From NCBI GenBank assembly GCA_963703045.1, contig OY969782.1:806001-870000 (forward strand): a stretch of 64,000 bases of DNA, written 5' to 3'. The notes beneath the pieces were generated by a model. The model was not told the DNA's origin, ran no database searches, and saw only the letters and a list, made by a program, of their open reading frames with translations. The first letter of the stretch is position 1; every line of letters starts with the position of its first letter. This DNA comes from Miltoncostaea sp963703045 (GTDB lineage Bacteria; Actinomycetota; Thermoleophilia; Miltoncostaeales; Miltoncostaeaceae). This document shows, piece after piece, positions 50,326 through 58,510 of this stretch. The position numbers and the translations under genes are program-made.

Positions 50326-51428
50326 TGCACCTGCCACCGGTAACCGCGATCCCAGCATCGGGCCGCCGAACTTCGGCCGCCGAGTCGGTCACGGTGACCG
50401 GGGTGACCAAGTCGTTCGGGCCCGTCCCCGTGCTGCGCGGCGTCGATCTCGACGTGCCGGCCGGTTCGCTGGTCGCCCTGCTCGGTCCCAGCGGGTGCGG
50501 CAAGACCACGTTGCTGCGGGTGATCGCCGGCCTCGAGCGCCACGCGAGCGGCGAGGTGCGGGTGGGTGACCGGGTGCTCTCGGGGCCCGGGATCTGCGCG
50601 CCGGCCGAGCGCCGGCGCCTCGGCATGGTCTTCCAGGACCCGGCGGTCTTCCCCCACCTCACCGTCGCCCGCAACGTGGGGTACGGCCTGCCGCGCGGGG
50701 TCCCCGACCGCGAAGCCCGCATCGACGAGGCGCTCGATCTGGTGGGCCTGTCGGGCTTCGGTCCCCGGTCGCCGGCGACCCTGTCGGGCGGGCAGCTGCA
50801 GCGCGTGGCGCTGGCCCGCGCCCTGGCCCCCCGCCCGTCGGTCGTGTTGCTCGACGAGCCGTTCTCGGCCCTCGACGCGCCGCTGCGCGCCGAGCTGCGC
50901 CTCGAGGTGCGACGCGTGCTGAGGGCGATCGACGCGACGGCGATCTTCGTGACGCACGACCAGGAGGAGGCCTTCGTGATCGGCGACGAGGTCGCCGTGA
51001 TGAGGCTGGGCGCGATCGTGCAGCAGGGCCCGCCGTCCGAGCTCTACGAGCGGCCCGCCACGCGCGAGGTGGCCGAGTTCATCGGCGAGGCCGACTTCCT
51101 GCGCGGCGACGCCCGGGGCGGCGCCGCCGACACGCTCCTCGGCAGCATCCCGCTGCGCGGGGGCGCCAGGGGCCCGGTCGACGTGATGGTGCGGCCCGAG
51201 TGGGTCGTGGTCGGCGCCGGCGACGCGGCCACGATCGACGCGATCGAGTACTTCGGGCACGACGCCGTGTACCGCGTGCTGCTCGACGACGGCACGCGCC
51301 TGCGCTCGCGCATCATGGGCGCGCCCGCGCTCGCGCCGGGCGACCGCATCGACCTCGGGTTCGCGGGCCCGGCGGCCACCGCGTACCCGCTGCGCGACAC
51401 CGCGATCACGGTCACGTCGGCGACCTGA
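50325..51428 (+). CDS. ABC importer ATPase, ferric (FbpC) type
   Basis: A 367-residue importer ATPase of the FbpC/PotA/UgpC class. Walker A GPSGCGKTT, Q-loop MVFQDPAVFPHLTV, signature LSGGQLQR, Walker B VVLLDEPFSALDA and H-loop VTHDQEEA are present. A C-terminal TOBE/regulatory domain follows (VDVMVRPEWVVVGAGDAAT). It has no permease next to it; the permease and substrate-binding protein of matching type are 3-5 kb away (54523-57119). Its stop overlaps a CTG that opens the UGM-like gene. Start ATG 50325; a GTG at 50316 is possible. Confidence 0.9.
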   Translation: MHLPPVTAIPASGRRTSAAESVTVTGVTKSFGPVPVLRGVDLDVPAGSLVALLGPSGCGKTTLLRVIAGLERHASGEVRVGDRVLSGPGICAPAERRRLGMVFQDPAVFPHLTVARNVGYGLPRGVPDREARIDEALDLVGLSGFGPRSPATLSGGQLQRVALARALAPRPSVVLLDEPFSALDAPLRAELRLEVRRVLRAIDATAIFVTHDQEEAFVIGDEVAVMRLGAIVQQGPPSELYERPATREVAEFIGEADFLRGDARGGAADTLLGSIPLRGGARGPVDVMVRPEWVVVGAGDAATIDAIEYFGHDAVYRVLLDDGTRLRSRIMGAPALAPGDRIDLGFAGPAATAYPLRDTAITVTSAT

Positions 51429-52816
51429 CCGCGGACGGGGCCGACCTCCTCGTCCTGGGAGGGGGCCCGGCGGGGGTCGGCGCCGCCTACCGGGCGGCGC
51501 GCGACGGTCACCGGGTGACGCTGCTCGAGCGCGCGACCCGGCTCGGGGGCGCCGCGGCCAGCCTCACCGTGGCCGGCCAGCGGGTCGACCTCGGCAGCCA
51601 CCGCCTGCACGCGTCGATCGAGCCGCGCATCCTCGACGAGCTGCGCGCCCTGCTCGGCGCCGACCTGCAGGTGCGGCCGCGCCACGGGCGCATCCGGATC
51701 GAGGGACGGTGGGTCGGGTTCCCCCTGCGCCCGGTCGACCTGCTGCGGCGGCTGCCGCCGGGCATGGCTCTCGGCGTCGCGCGCGACATGCTCGCCGCGC
51801 GCGGCCGCCGGCCCCGCCGCGACACGTTCGACGAGGAGCTGCGGGCGACCCTCGGACCCACCCTCAGCGACCGCTTCTACCTGCCGTACGCCCGCAAGAT
51901 CTGGGGTCTCGAGCCCGCGGACATCGCCGGCGAGCAGGCGCGGCGACGGGTGCGCGCGCGGTCGGCGGGGGCGCTCGCCCGCCGCATGGTCGCCCGCGGC
52001 GCCGCCGGGTCGCGCACCTTCCTCTACCCGCGGCGCGGCTACGGTCAGATCACCGAGGCGCTCGCGGCGGCCGCGCGCGCGGCGGGGGCCCGTATCGAGA
52101 CCGGGGCCGAGGTGACCGCCGTGGAGCTGTCGGGCGCCGGGGCGCGCGTCACGCTGGCCGACGGCCGCACGCTGGCGGCACCGCGGGTCTGGTCGACCCT
52201 CCCCCTCACCGCGCTGGCGGCCATGGCGCGCCCGGCGCCCGACCCGGCGACGCTGGCGGCGGCGTCCGGTCTCGGCTTCCGGGCGATGCTGCTCGTCTAC
52301 CTCGTCCTCGACACGCACCGCTACTCGGCGTTCGACGCGCACTACCTCCCCGCCGGACGCACGCCGGTGACGCGCGTCTCGGAGCCGAAGAACTACCGCG
52401 ACGGCGACGACCCGCCCGCCACGACCGTGCTGTGCGCCGAGATCCCCTGCACCCCCGGCGACGCGCTGTGGGAGGCGTCCGACGAGCGACTGGCCGAGGT
52501 CGTCCGCGACGGCCTCGCCGAGGTCGCCCTACCCCGCCCCCCGGTGCGCGGGGTCGAGGTGGTCCGGCTGCGCCACGCGTACCCGATCCTGCGCCGCGAC
52601 TTCGCGGAGCACCTGCGCCTGCTCGACGACTGGGCCTCCGCGCAGCCGGGCCTGCTCACGCTCGGTCGCCAGGGGCTCTTCGTGCACGACAACCTGCACC
52701 ACGCCCTCGCGATGGCGTGGGCCGCGGCCGACTGCCTGCGTCCCGGCGGGGGGTTCGACGAGGAGGCCTGGGCCGACGCCCGGCGGCGGTTCGCCGGCCA
52801 CGTCGTCGAGGACTGA
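51425..52816 (+). CDS. FAD-dependent UDP-galactopyranose-mutase-like oxidoreductase
   Basis: A 463-residue flavoprotein. The N-terminal FAD motif is LLVLGGGPAGVGAAYRAARDG, then LLERATRLGGAAASL and RVDLGSHRLHASIEPRIL, and FYLPYARKIWGLEPADIAGEQA further on. These are the marks of the UDP-galactopyranose-mutase/protoporphyrinogen-oxidase-like amine-oxidase fold. Closest in style to UGM-like envelope enzymes (sugar-nucleotide or lipid-linked sugar modification). The start must be the CTG at 51425, overlapping the ABC stop (CTGA), because no ATG, GTG or TTG lies in frame before the FAD motif. It is convergent with, and overlaps by 288 bp, the flippase/GT2 gene. Confidence 0.75.
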   Translation: MTADGADLLVLGGGPAGVGAAYRAARDGHRVTLLERATRLGGAAASLTVAGQRVDLGSHRLHASIEPRILDELRALLGADLQVRPRHGRIRIEGRWVGFPLRPVDLLRRLPPGMALGVARDMLAARGRRPRRDTFDEELRATLGPTLSDRFYLPYARKIWGLEPADIAGEQARRRVRARSAGALARRMVARGAAGSRTFLYPRRGYGQITEALAAAARAAGARIETGAEVTAVELSGAGARVTLADGRTLAAPRVWSTLPLTALAAMARPAPDPATLAAASGLGFRAMLLVYLVLDTHRYSAFDAHYLPAGRTPVTRVSEPKNYRDGDDPPATTVLCAEIPCTPGDALWEASDERLAEVVRDGLAEVALPRPPVRGVEVVRLRHAYPILRRDFAEHLRLLDDWASAQPGLLTLGRQGLFVHDNLHHALAMAWAAADCLRPGGGFDEEAWADARRRFAGHVVED

Positions 52817-54433
52817 GCGGGGGGCGTTGAGCTCGCGGTGGACGGCCGGGATCACCCGCCGCAGGTAGGGCCCCAGCCGCACGAACGATCGGCCGTGACG
52901 GCGGAAGTCGTAGCTGATGGGGACCTCCGCGTACGCGTAGCCCTTGCCCAGCAGGTCGAGGGTCAGCACCTGGGCGTAGTTGAAGTCGTGGACGATCTCG
53001 GCGTCGGCCGCGGCACGGCCCGAGAGCGCCCGGAAGCCGCTCTGGGCGTCGGCGATGCGGCGGCGCGCCACGACCGAGAGGATCCGGGTGAGCACGCGAT
53101 TGCCGGCTCGCCGGTGCGGCAGCATGCGGGCGATGCGGCCGTCGAAGCGCGAGCCGACCACGTAGTCGGCGCGGCCCGCGAGGATCGGCGCCACCATCGC
53201 GTGGAGCTCCTCGGGCGCGTACTCGCCGTCGGCGTCGCAGAACGCGATCGCCACCGCCCCGAGCGCGACGCCCTCCGCCAGGCCGCACCGCACGGCCGCT
53301 CCGAGCCCGCGGTTCTCGCCGAGCGACACGACGCGGGCGCCGGCGGCCGCCGCGCGCGCCGCGGTCGCATCGGCCGAGCCGTCGTCGACGACGATGACGA
53401 CCACCGGCCGGCCGGCCACCCGGGCGGGGGCGCGGGCGACCACGGCGGCGACGGTCGCCCCTTCGTCGTGCGCCGGGAGCACCAGGACCACCGGAGCCGC
53501 GGGAGCGGCCGGCTCGGCGGGCGGCCGCGGCGGGATGCGCGCGGGCAGCCGCAGGCGGCCGAGCAGGCCCGGAGACGGTGCCACGACGGCGACGGCGCCG
53601 GCCGCGAGGGCGTATCCGGTCTTGAGGGCGTGCGCGGTGACGGCGGCGGCCAGGGCCGCTCCCGGATCGGCGCCCAGGCCGACGAGGGCGGCGGTGGCCG
53701 CCGCCTCATAGGTGCCGATGCCGCCGGGCGCGATCGCGACGGTCTGGGCGGCGATGGTGACCGCCGTCACCAGGGCGGCGTCGCCGGCCGACAGATCGAT
53801 GCCGGCCCAGCCCGCGCACGACCAGACGACGACGCTCTCGAGCAGCCAGGCGAGCGCGGCGCCGGGCACGGTCAGCGCGAGCCATCCGCGGGCGGGGACG
53901 CCGGCGCGGCGGACGATCCGCCCGAGCCACCAGGCCGCCGCCAGCAGCGCGACGGTCGCCCCCACCGCGAGGGGGATGCGTGCGCCGCCCACCAGGTCGT
54001 CGACCAGGCGCGGCCCGAGCACCGCGGCGATCGCCACCACCGCGAGGACGTCGGCGGCCCGGAGCACCACGGTCGAGGCCGTCGCCGCCGCCACCGGCAC
54101 GCGCGCCCGGCGCACCGCCGAGACGACCCGCAGGGGCTCACCGAGCCGGAGCGGGAGGAGGTGGTTGCCCGCCAGGCCCACGTGGATGGCCGCCAGGGAC
54201 TGCCCGAATCCGAGCCCCGGCAGGGCGCGTGTCCAGATGCCGGCACGCACCGCGAAGGCGGTCAGGTAGGCCGCGAGGGCGAGCGCGAGGCCGAGCGGGT
54301 CGGTGGCCGCCGACCCCATCGCGTCGGCGAGCGCGCCGATGTCGAGGGTGACCGCGAGGTAGGCGCCGCTCGCCGCGAGCGCCGCGGCGCCGAGCGCGAG
54401 TATGGCGTGCCGCGGGGCGGGGAACCGTTCCAT
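52529..54433 (-). CDS. LPG-synthase-TM (flippase-like) fused to GT2 glycosyltransferase
   Basis: A 634-residue fusion. Residues 1-300 are a DUF-type LPG_synthase_TM domain (8 helices, AEIGNHLLPLRLGEPLRV-like segment LAGNHLLPLRLGEPLRV, IAPGGIGTYEAAATAALVGLG). Residues about 320-540 are a polyprenyl-phosphate-type GT2: VVLVLPAHDEGATVAAVV, VVDDGSADAT, FCDADGEYAPEEL, GSRFDGR. The ATG at 54433 sits next to two operator-like repeats. The last 95 residues are antisense to the UGM-like gene and look non-homologous, so the true stop may have been lost to an indel near the G6 run at about 52820. It is predicted to make and use lipid-linked sugars at the membrane. Confidence 0.85.
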   Translation of the reverse strand: MERFPAPRHAILALGAAALAASGAYLAVTLDIGALADAMGSAATDPLGLALALAAYLTAFAVRAGIWTRALPGLGFGQSLAAIHVGLAGNHLLPLRLGEPLRVVSAVRRARVPVAAATASTVVLRAADVLAVVAIAAVLGPRLVDDLVGGARIPLAVGATVALLAAAWWLGRIVRRAGVPARGWLALTVPGAALAWLLESVVVWSCAGWAGIDLSAGDAALVTAVTIAAQTVAIAPGGIGTYEAAATAALVGLGADPGAALAAAVTAHALKTGYALAAGAVAVVAPSPGLLGRLRLPARIPPRPPAEPAAPAAPVVLVLPAHDEGATVAAVVARAPARVAGRPVVVIVVDDGSADATAARAAAAGARVVSLGENRGLGAAVRCGLAEGVALGAVAIAFCDADGEYAPEELHAMVAPILAGRADYVVGSRFDGRIARMLPHRRAGNRVLTRILSVVARRRIADAQSGFRALSGRAAADAEIVHDFNYAQVLTLDLLGKGYAYAEVPISYDFRRHGRSFVRLGPYLRRVIPAVHRELNAPRSVLDDVAGEPPPGVGPGLLVEPPAGTQAVGRGPRHREGVVQVVVHEEPLATEREQARLRGGPVVEQAQVLREVAAQDRVRVAQPDHLDPAHRGAG

Positions 54434-54437
54434 GAAA

Positions 54438-54470
54438 GGTGGACCTTATATCGAACGTCGGTTGACCTTA
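54438..54470 (+). promoter_or_regulatory. Direct-repeat operator candidate in divergent promoter
   Basis: GGTGGACCTTA (54438-54448) and GGTTGACCTTA (54460-54470) are 10 of 11 identical and start exactly 22 bp apart, two helical turns. On the other strand they read TAAGGTCCACC and TAAGGTCAACC, resembling the DtxR half-site TTAGGTTAGCC. The first copy also contains AAGGT/ACCTT inverted arms. The region drives both the flippase/GT2 fusion (minus) and the iron-type substrate-binding lipoprotein (plus). A TTGACC within the second copy could be the -35 of the plus gene. Confidence 0.55.
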
Positions 54471-54522
54471 CACTGCGCCCCGGAACCGCTCGGGAGCGGG
54501 GTCGTCGACCAGGAGGCGGAGC

Positions 54523-55533
54523 ATGAGGGGCGCGATCGGGCGGGGCGTGCTGGGGCTGGTGGGGCTGCTGGCGCTCGCGGCACTGGCGGGCTGCGGGGGG
54601 GATCGCGAGGCGCTCACGGTCTACACCGGCCGCACCGAGAGCCTCGTGGGACCGGTGCTCGAGCGCTTCTCCGAGGAGACCGGGATCCCGATCGACGTGC
54701 GCTACGGCGACACGAACGACCTGGCCCTGCTGATCGCGACCGAGGGCGACCGCTCGCCCGCCGACGTCTACTGGGGCCAGAGCCCCGGCGCGACCGCCTA
54801 CCTCGGCGCCAAGGGGCTGCTCGCGCCGCTGCCGGCCGCGACCCTCGCGACGGTGGCCGACGGCTTCGAGGATCGCGACGGGCGCTGGGTCGGCACCAGC
54901 GGTCGCGAGCGGGTGCTGGTCTACGACAGCTCCGCGGTGGATGCGGCCGATCTGCCCGACTCGGTCTTCGACCTCACCGAGCCGCGCTTTCGCGGGCGGG
55001 TGGCGGTGGCGCCGTCCAACGGGTCGTTCCAGGACTTCGTCACCGCGATGCGCCTGATCGAGGGCGAGGACGCCGCCGCCGCCTGGCTGCGCGGCATGGT
55101 CGCCAACGACGTGGCGACGTACGCCAACAACAACGCCATCGTCGAGGCCGTGGGCCGCGGCGAGGTGGAGATGGGCCTCGTGAACCACTACTACAACTTC
55201 CGGTTCCTCGCCGAGGACCCGAGCCTTCCGAGCCGCAACCACCAGTTCGCCGACGGGGACATCGGCAACCTCGTCATCCCGTCGTCGGTGAGCGTGCTCG
55301 CGGCCTCCGAGCGCCGCGGTGACGCCGAGCGCTTCGTCGATTTCCTGTTGAGCACCGAGTCGCAGGAGTACTTCGCGTCCGAGACGTTCGAGTACCCGCT
55401 CGCCGAGGGCGTGGACCCGGCCCCCGGAGTGCCGCCGCTCGCGTCGCTGCGACCCCCGGCCGGCGAGCAGGCCGACCGGCTCGGCGACATCGAGCGCACG
55501 GGCCGGCTGATCGCCGAGAGCGGTCTCAACTGA
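54523..55533 (+). CDS. Ferric-type ABC substrate-binding lipoprotein (FbpA-like)
   Basis: A 336-residue lipoprotein: signal with lipobox LAGC (around residue 22), then a periplasmic-binding-protein fold starting LTVYTGRTESLVGPVLERF. The conserved Tyr pair NHYYNFRF is typical of Fe3+-binding FbpA-like proteins, and NGSFQDFV and NNNAIVEAVGRGEVEMG are other family marks. It would deliver ferric iron (or a related ligand) to the downstream permease. ATG start at 54523 follows a GGAGG ribosome site. The permease start overlaps its stop. Confidence 0.9.
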   Translation: MRGAIGRGVLGLVGLLALAALAGCGGDREALTVYTGRTESLVGPVLERFSEETGIPIDVRYGDTNDLALLIATEGDRSPADVYWGQSPGATAYLGAKGLLAPLPAATLATVADGFEDRDGRWVGTSGRERVLVYDSSAVDAADLPDSVFDLTEPRFRGRVAVAPSNGSFQDFVTAMRLIEGEDAAAAWLRGMVANDVATYANNNAIVEAVGRGEVEMGLVNHYYNFRFLAEDPSLPSRNHQFADGDIGNLVIPSSVSVLAASERRGDAERFVDFLLSTESQEYFASETFEYPLAEGVDPAPGVPPLASLRPPAGEQADRLGDIERTGRLIAESGLN

Positions 55534-57119
55534 TCCGCGATCCCGCTCGCACGCGGGCGGCCGGCCTGCGGATCGCCGTCGTCCTGCTGGCGGCCCCGTT
55601 CGCCGCGCCCCTCGTCTTCCTGCTGCTCCGCACGATCGACGAGGGCGGGGCGGCGTCCATCCTCCTGGACGCGACGCTGCTCGGCCCGCTGTGGCGCAGC
55701 CTGCTGCTCGCGGGCGGCGTCGCGGTCGCGGCGTCTGCCATCGGGACCGCCGCCGCGTGGCTGGTGATGCGCACCGACCTGCCGGGGCGGCGCGTGCTGC
55801 GGCTGCTGCTGCCCCTACCCCTCGTGCTGCCGTCGTTCATCGGGGCCTTCGCGCTGATCGCGGCGTTCGCCCCCGGCGGCCTCGTCGAGGAGGCGCTCGG
55901 GCTCGACGGCCTGCCCGAGGTCGACGGCTACGCCGGCGCGTTCGCGGTGCTGACGCTGCTGACCTACCCCTACGTGTACCTGCCCGCGGCCGCCCGCCTG
56001 CGCCAGCTGCCGTCGGCGATGGAGGAGTCGGCCCGCCTCCTCGGGCGCGGCCCCGCCGCGGTCTTCCGCACCGTCGTGCTCCCGCAGGCATGGCCCGCGA
56101 TCGCGAGCGGCGGACTGCTGGTCTTCCTCTACGTGATCGCCGACTTCGGCGCGGTGCAGTTGCTGCAGTACGACACCCTGACGCGGGCCATCTACGCCAA
56201 TCGGCTGATCGACCCGGGGGTGGCGGCCACCCTCAGCCTGGCGCTCGGGGTGCTGGCGATCGCCGTCGTGGTGGCCCAGCGCACGGTCGCCGGCGGGCGC
56301 ACCGAGGACGCGCGCCGGGGCGGACGGCCGCTGACGGTCGCGCTCGGGCGCTGGCGCGCGGCGTCGCTGGCCTTCGTCGGCGTGCTGCTCACGCTGGCCC
56401 TCGTCGCCCCCCTGACCGTGCTCGGGTACTGGGCCGTCCGCGGCGCCGTGCAGGGCACGGACCGGCCCAACTCGCCGCTCGCCGACCCGTCGCGGTTGAT
56501 CGAGCCGGCGGTGAACACCTCGCTCGCGAGCGCCGCGGCCGCCCTTGTGGCCGTGCTCGTCGTGCTGCCGGTCGCGTTCCTGACGGTGCGCCACCGGGGG
56601 CGCCTGGGAGGAGGGGCGGACGCGCTCATCACCGGCGGGTTCGCCCTGCCGGGCATCGTCATCGCCCTGTCCCTCGCCTTCTGGACGCTCAACAGCCCGG
56701 GGGTCGTCGGCGGGCTCTACCAGACGCTGCCGCTGCTGGTCGGCGCCTACGCGCTGCATTTCGGAGCCCTCGCCCTCGGGCCCGCCCGCATCGCCGTGTC
56801 AGGCGTGCCGCGGCCCCTCGACGACGCGGCCCGCACCCTCGGGCGCGGCCGCCTCTCGCGCCTGTGGAGCATCGACCTGCCCCTCATGGCGCCGGGTCTC
56901 GCCGCCGGCGCCGGTCTCGTGCTGCTGTCGGCGATGAAGGAGCTCCCGGTGACGCTGCTGCTCGCGCCCGCCGGCTTCCCGACCCTCGCGACCCGGGTCT
57001 GGAGCGCGGCCGAGGACGCCTTCTGGGCCGACGCCAGCGTCTCCGCCCTCGCGCTGGTGGCGGTCTCGGGGGTGCTGACCTGGTTGCTCGTCGTGCGCCG
57101 CGGACAGGCGCTCGCGTGA
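55530..57119 (+). CDS. Ferric-type ABC permease (FbpB-like, two fused halves)
   Basis: A 529-residue permease with 12 helices, two binding-protein-dependent transport domains fused in tandem as in FbpB. EAA loops are EESARLLGRGPAAVFRTVVLPQAW and DDAARTLGRGRLSRLWSIDLPLM-like. The first helix (LRIAVVLLAAPFAAPLVFLLL) is encoded upstream of the first ATG (55764). The only available start is the CTG at 55530, overlapping the substrate-binding protein stop (CTGA). The stop overlaps the next start (GTGA). With the ATPase at 50325 it makes a complete importer. Confidence 0.88.
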   Translation: MIRDPARTRAAGLRIAVVLLAAPFAAPLVFLLLRTIDEGGAASILLDATLLGPLWRSLLLAGGVAVAASAIGTAAAWLVMRTDLPGRRVLRLLLPLPLVLPSFIGAFALIAAFAPGGLVEEALGLDGLPEVDGYAGAFAVLTLLTYPYVYLPAAARLRQLPSAMEESARLLGRGPAAVFRTVVLPQAWPAIASGGLLVFLYVIADFGAVQLLQYDTLTRAIYANRLIDPGVAATLSLALGVLAIAVVVAQRTVAGGRTEDARRGGRPLTVALGRWRAASLAFVGVLLTLALVAPLTVLGYWAVRGAVQGTDRPNSPLADPSRLIEPAVNTSLASAAAALVAVLVVLPVAFLTVRHRGRLGGGADALITGGFALPGIVIALSLAFWTLNSPGVVGGLYQTLPLLVGAYALHFGALALGPARIAVSGVPRPLDDAARTLGRGRLSRLWSIDLPLMAPGLAAGAGLVLLSAMKELPVTLLLAPAGFPTLATRVWSAAEDAFWADASVSALALVAVSGVLTWLLVVRRGQALA

Positions 57120-58510
57120 GGTGGCGGCCGGGCCTGCGCGGGGCGATGGCGATCGTCGCGGTGGTGGCGTTCGCGGCCGCGGCGGCCGGCATCGGCGCCC
57201 GGGCAACGTACGGCGCGCAGACGACCGCCGACGAGCCGCATTACCTGCTGACGGCCATCAGCCTGGCGGAGGACGGCGACCTGGACGTGCGCGACGAGTT
57301 CGCGGCGGGGCGGTATCGCGACTTCCACGCGACGGCCCTCCTCCCCCAGGCGCGACCACTCGCCGACGGTCGCCTGGTGGAGCCGCACGATCCGCTGCTG
57401 CCGCTGCTGCTGGCGGCGCCCGTGGCGATCGGGGGGTGGGTCGGCGCCAAGCTGTTCCTCTGCCTGGTGGCCGCGGCCCTCGCGGCGCTGACCCTGTGGA
57501 TCGCGGTGCGCCGGTTCGCGGTGCCGGTGGTGCCGGCCGCCGTGACGGTGGCCGTGCTGGGCGCGTCGGCGCCCCTGGCCGCCTACGGGTCGCAGGTGTA
57601 CCCCGAGATCGTGGCGGCGCTGTTCGTCGCCGTCGCGGTCGCGGCCCTGACGGGACGGCTGGGCCGGGGGGCGCTGGTCGCGGTCGGCGCCGTCGCCCTC
57701 ACCCTGCCGTGGCTGTCGGTGAAGTACGCGCCGGTCGCCGCGGCGCTGCTCGCGGTGGCGGCCTGGCGCCTCTGGCGCGAGGGGCGACGCGCCGAGGTGG
57801 CCGGCGTGGCCATGGCGGCCGTCGCCGGGGCGCTCGCCTTCGTGGGCCTGCACCACGTGCTCTACGACGGCGCGACGCCGTACGCCGCCGGCGCGCACTT
57901 CGTCGACGGCCAGCTCACCGTGGTGGGCTCGGACCCCGACTACGTCGGCCGGGCGCGTCGCCTGGTGGGCCTGGTCGTCGACCGCGACTTCGGCATCGCG
58001 GCATGGCAGCCGGCATGGCTGCTGCTCGTCCCGGCCCTCGCGGCGCTGGGCGCCCGCCGCCCGCGCGGATCGGGGGCGCTCGCGCTGCCGCTCGCGGCCG
58101 GGTGGCTCACGGCGACGTTCGTCGCGCTGACGATGCAGGGCTGGTGGTTCCCCGGACGTCAGATCGTCGTCGTGCTGCCGCTCGTCGTGCTGGCCGTCGC
58201 ATGGTGGGCGCGCGAGGGCGGGACGCGCCTACGTGCGGTCGCCGCCCTCGGCGCCGTCGGGGTGCTGGCCCAGATGTGGGTCGCGGTCGAGGCGAGCACC
58301 GGGCGCCTCACCTGGGTGGTCGATCTGCAGGACACCGCGAACCCGCTGCACGCGGCGTGGACGTCGCTGCTCCCCGGCTACCTGCGCGTCTCGGAGTCGA
58401 CCTGGACGCTCCACTGGCTGTGGGCGGGGGCGGCCGTGGCCGCGGCCGTCGTGGCGTACCGGCGCGAGCGCGAGGCCGTCGCGCCGCGGGGGTCCCATGC
58501 GCTGGCCTGA
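57116..58510 (+). CDS. GT-C-like polytopic membrane protein
   Basis: A 464-residue protein with about 11-12 helices. After the first helix comes ADEPHYLLTAISLAEDGDLDV, an Asp-Glu loop like the catalytic acidic pair of GT-C (GT39/ArnT-like) transferases, which use polyprenyl-phosphate sugars. FPGRQIVVVLPLVVLAV and a C-terminal helix follow. It starts with GTG overlapping the permease stop, and its end overlaps the epimerase by 14 bp. Thus iron permease, GT-C and epimerase are one translational unit. Acceptor and sugar are unknown. Confidence 0.75.
   Translation: MRWRPGLRGAMAIVAVVAFAAAAAGIGARATYGAQTTADEPHYLLTAISLAEDGDLDVRDEFAAGRYRDFHATALLPQARPLADGRLVEPHDPLLPLLLAAPVAIGGWVGAKLFLCLVAAALAALTLWIAVRRFAVPVVPAAVTVAVLGASAPLAAYGSQVYPEIVAALFVAVAVAALTGRLGRGALVAVGAVALTLPWLSVKYAPVAAALLAVAAWRLWREGRRAEVAGVAMAAVAGALAFVGLHHVLYDGATPYAAGAHFVDGQLTVVGSDPDYVGRARRLVGLVVDRDFGIAAWQPAWLLLVPALAALGARRPRGSGALALPLAAGWLTATFVALTMQGWWFPGRQIVVVLPLVVLAVAWWAREGGTRLRAVAALGAVGVLAQMWVAVEASTGRLTWVVDLQDTANPLHAAWTSLLPGYLRVSESTWTLHWLWAGAAVAAAVVAYRREREAVAPRGSHALA

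Noticed and set aside
55691..57115. Long plus-strand frame leading into the GT-C gene
   Set aside because: Up to 57116 it is an out-of-frame shadow of the permease; the real gene starts at the GTG overlapping the permease stop.
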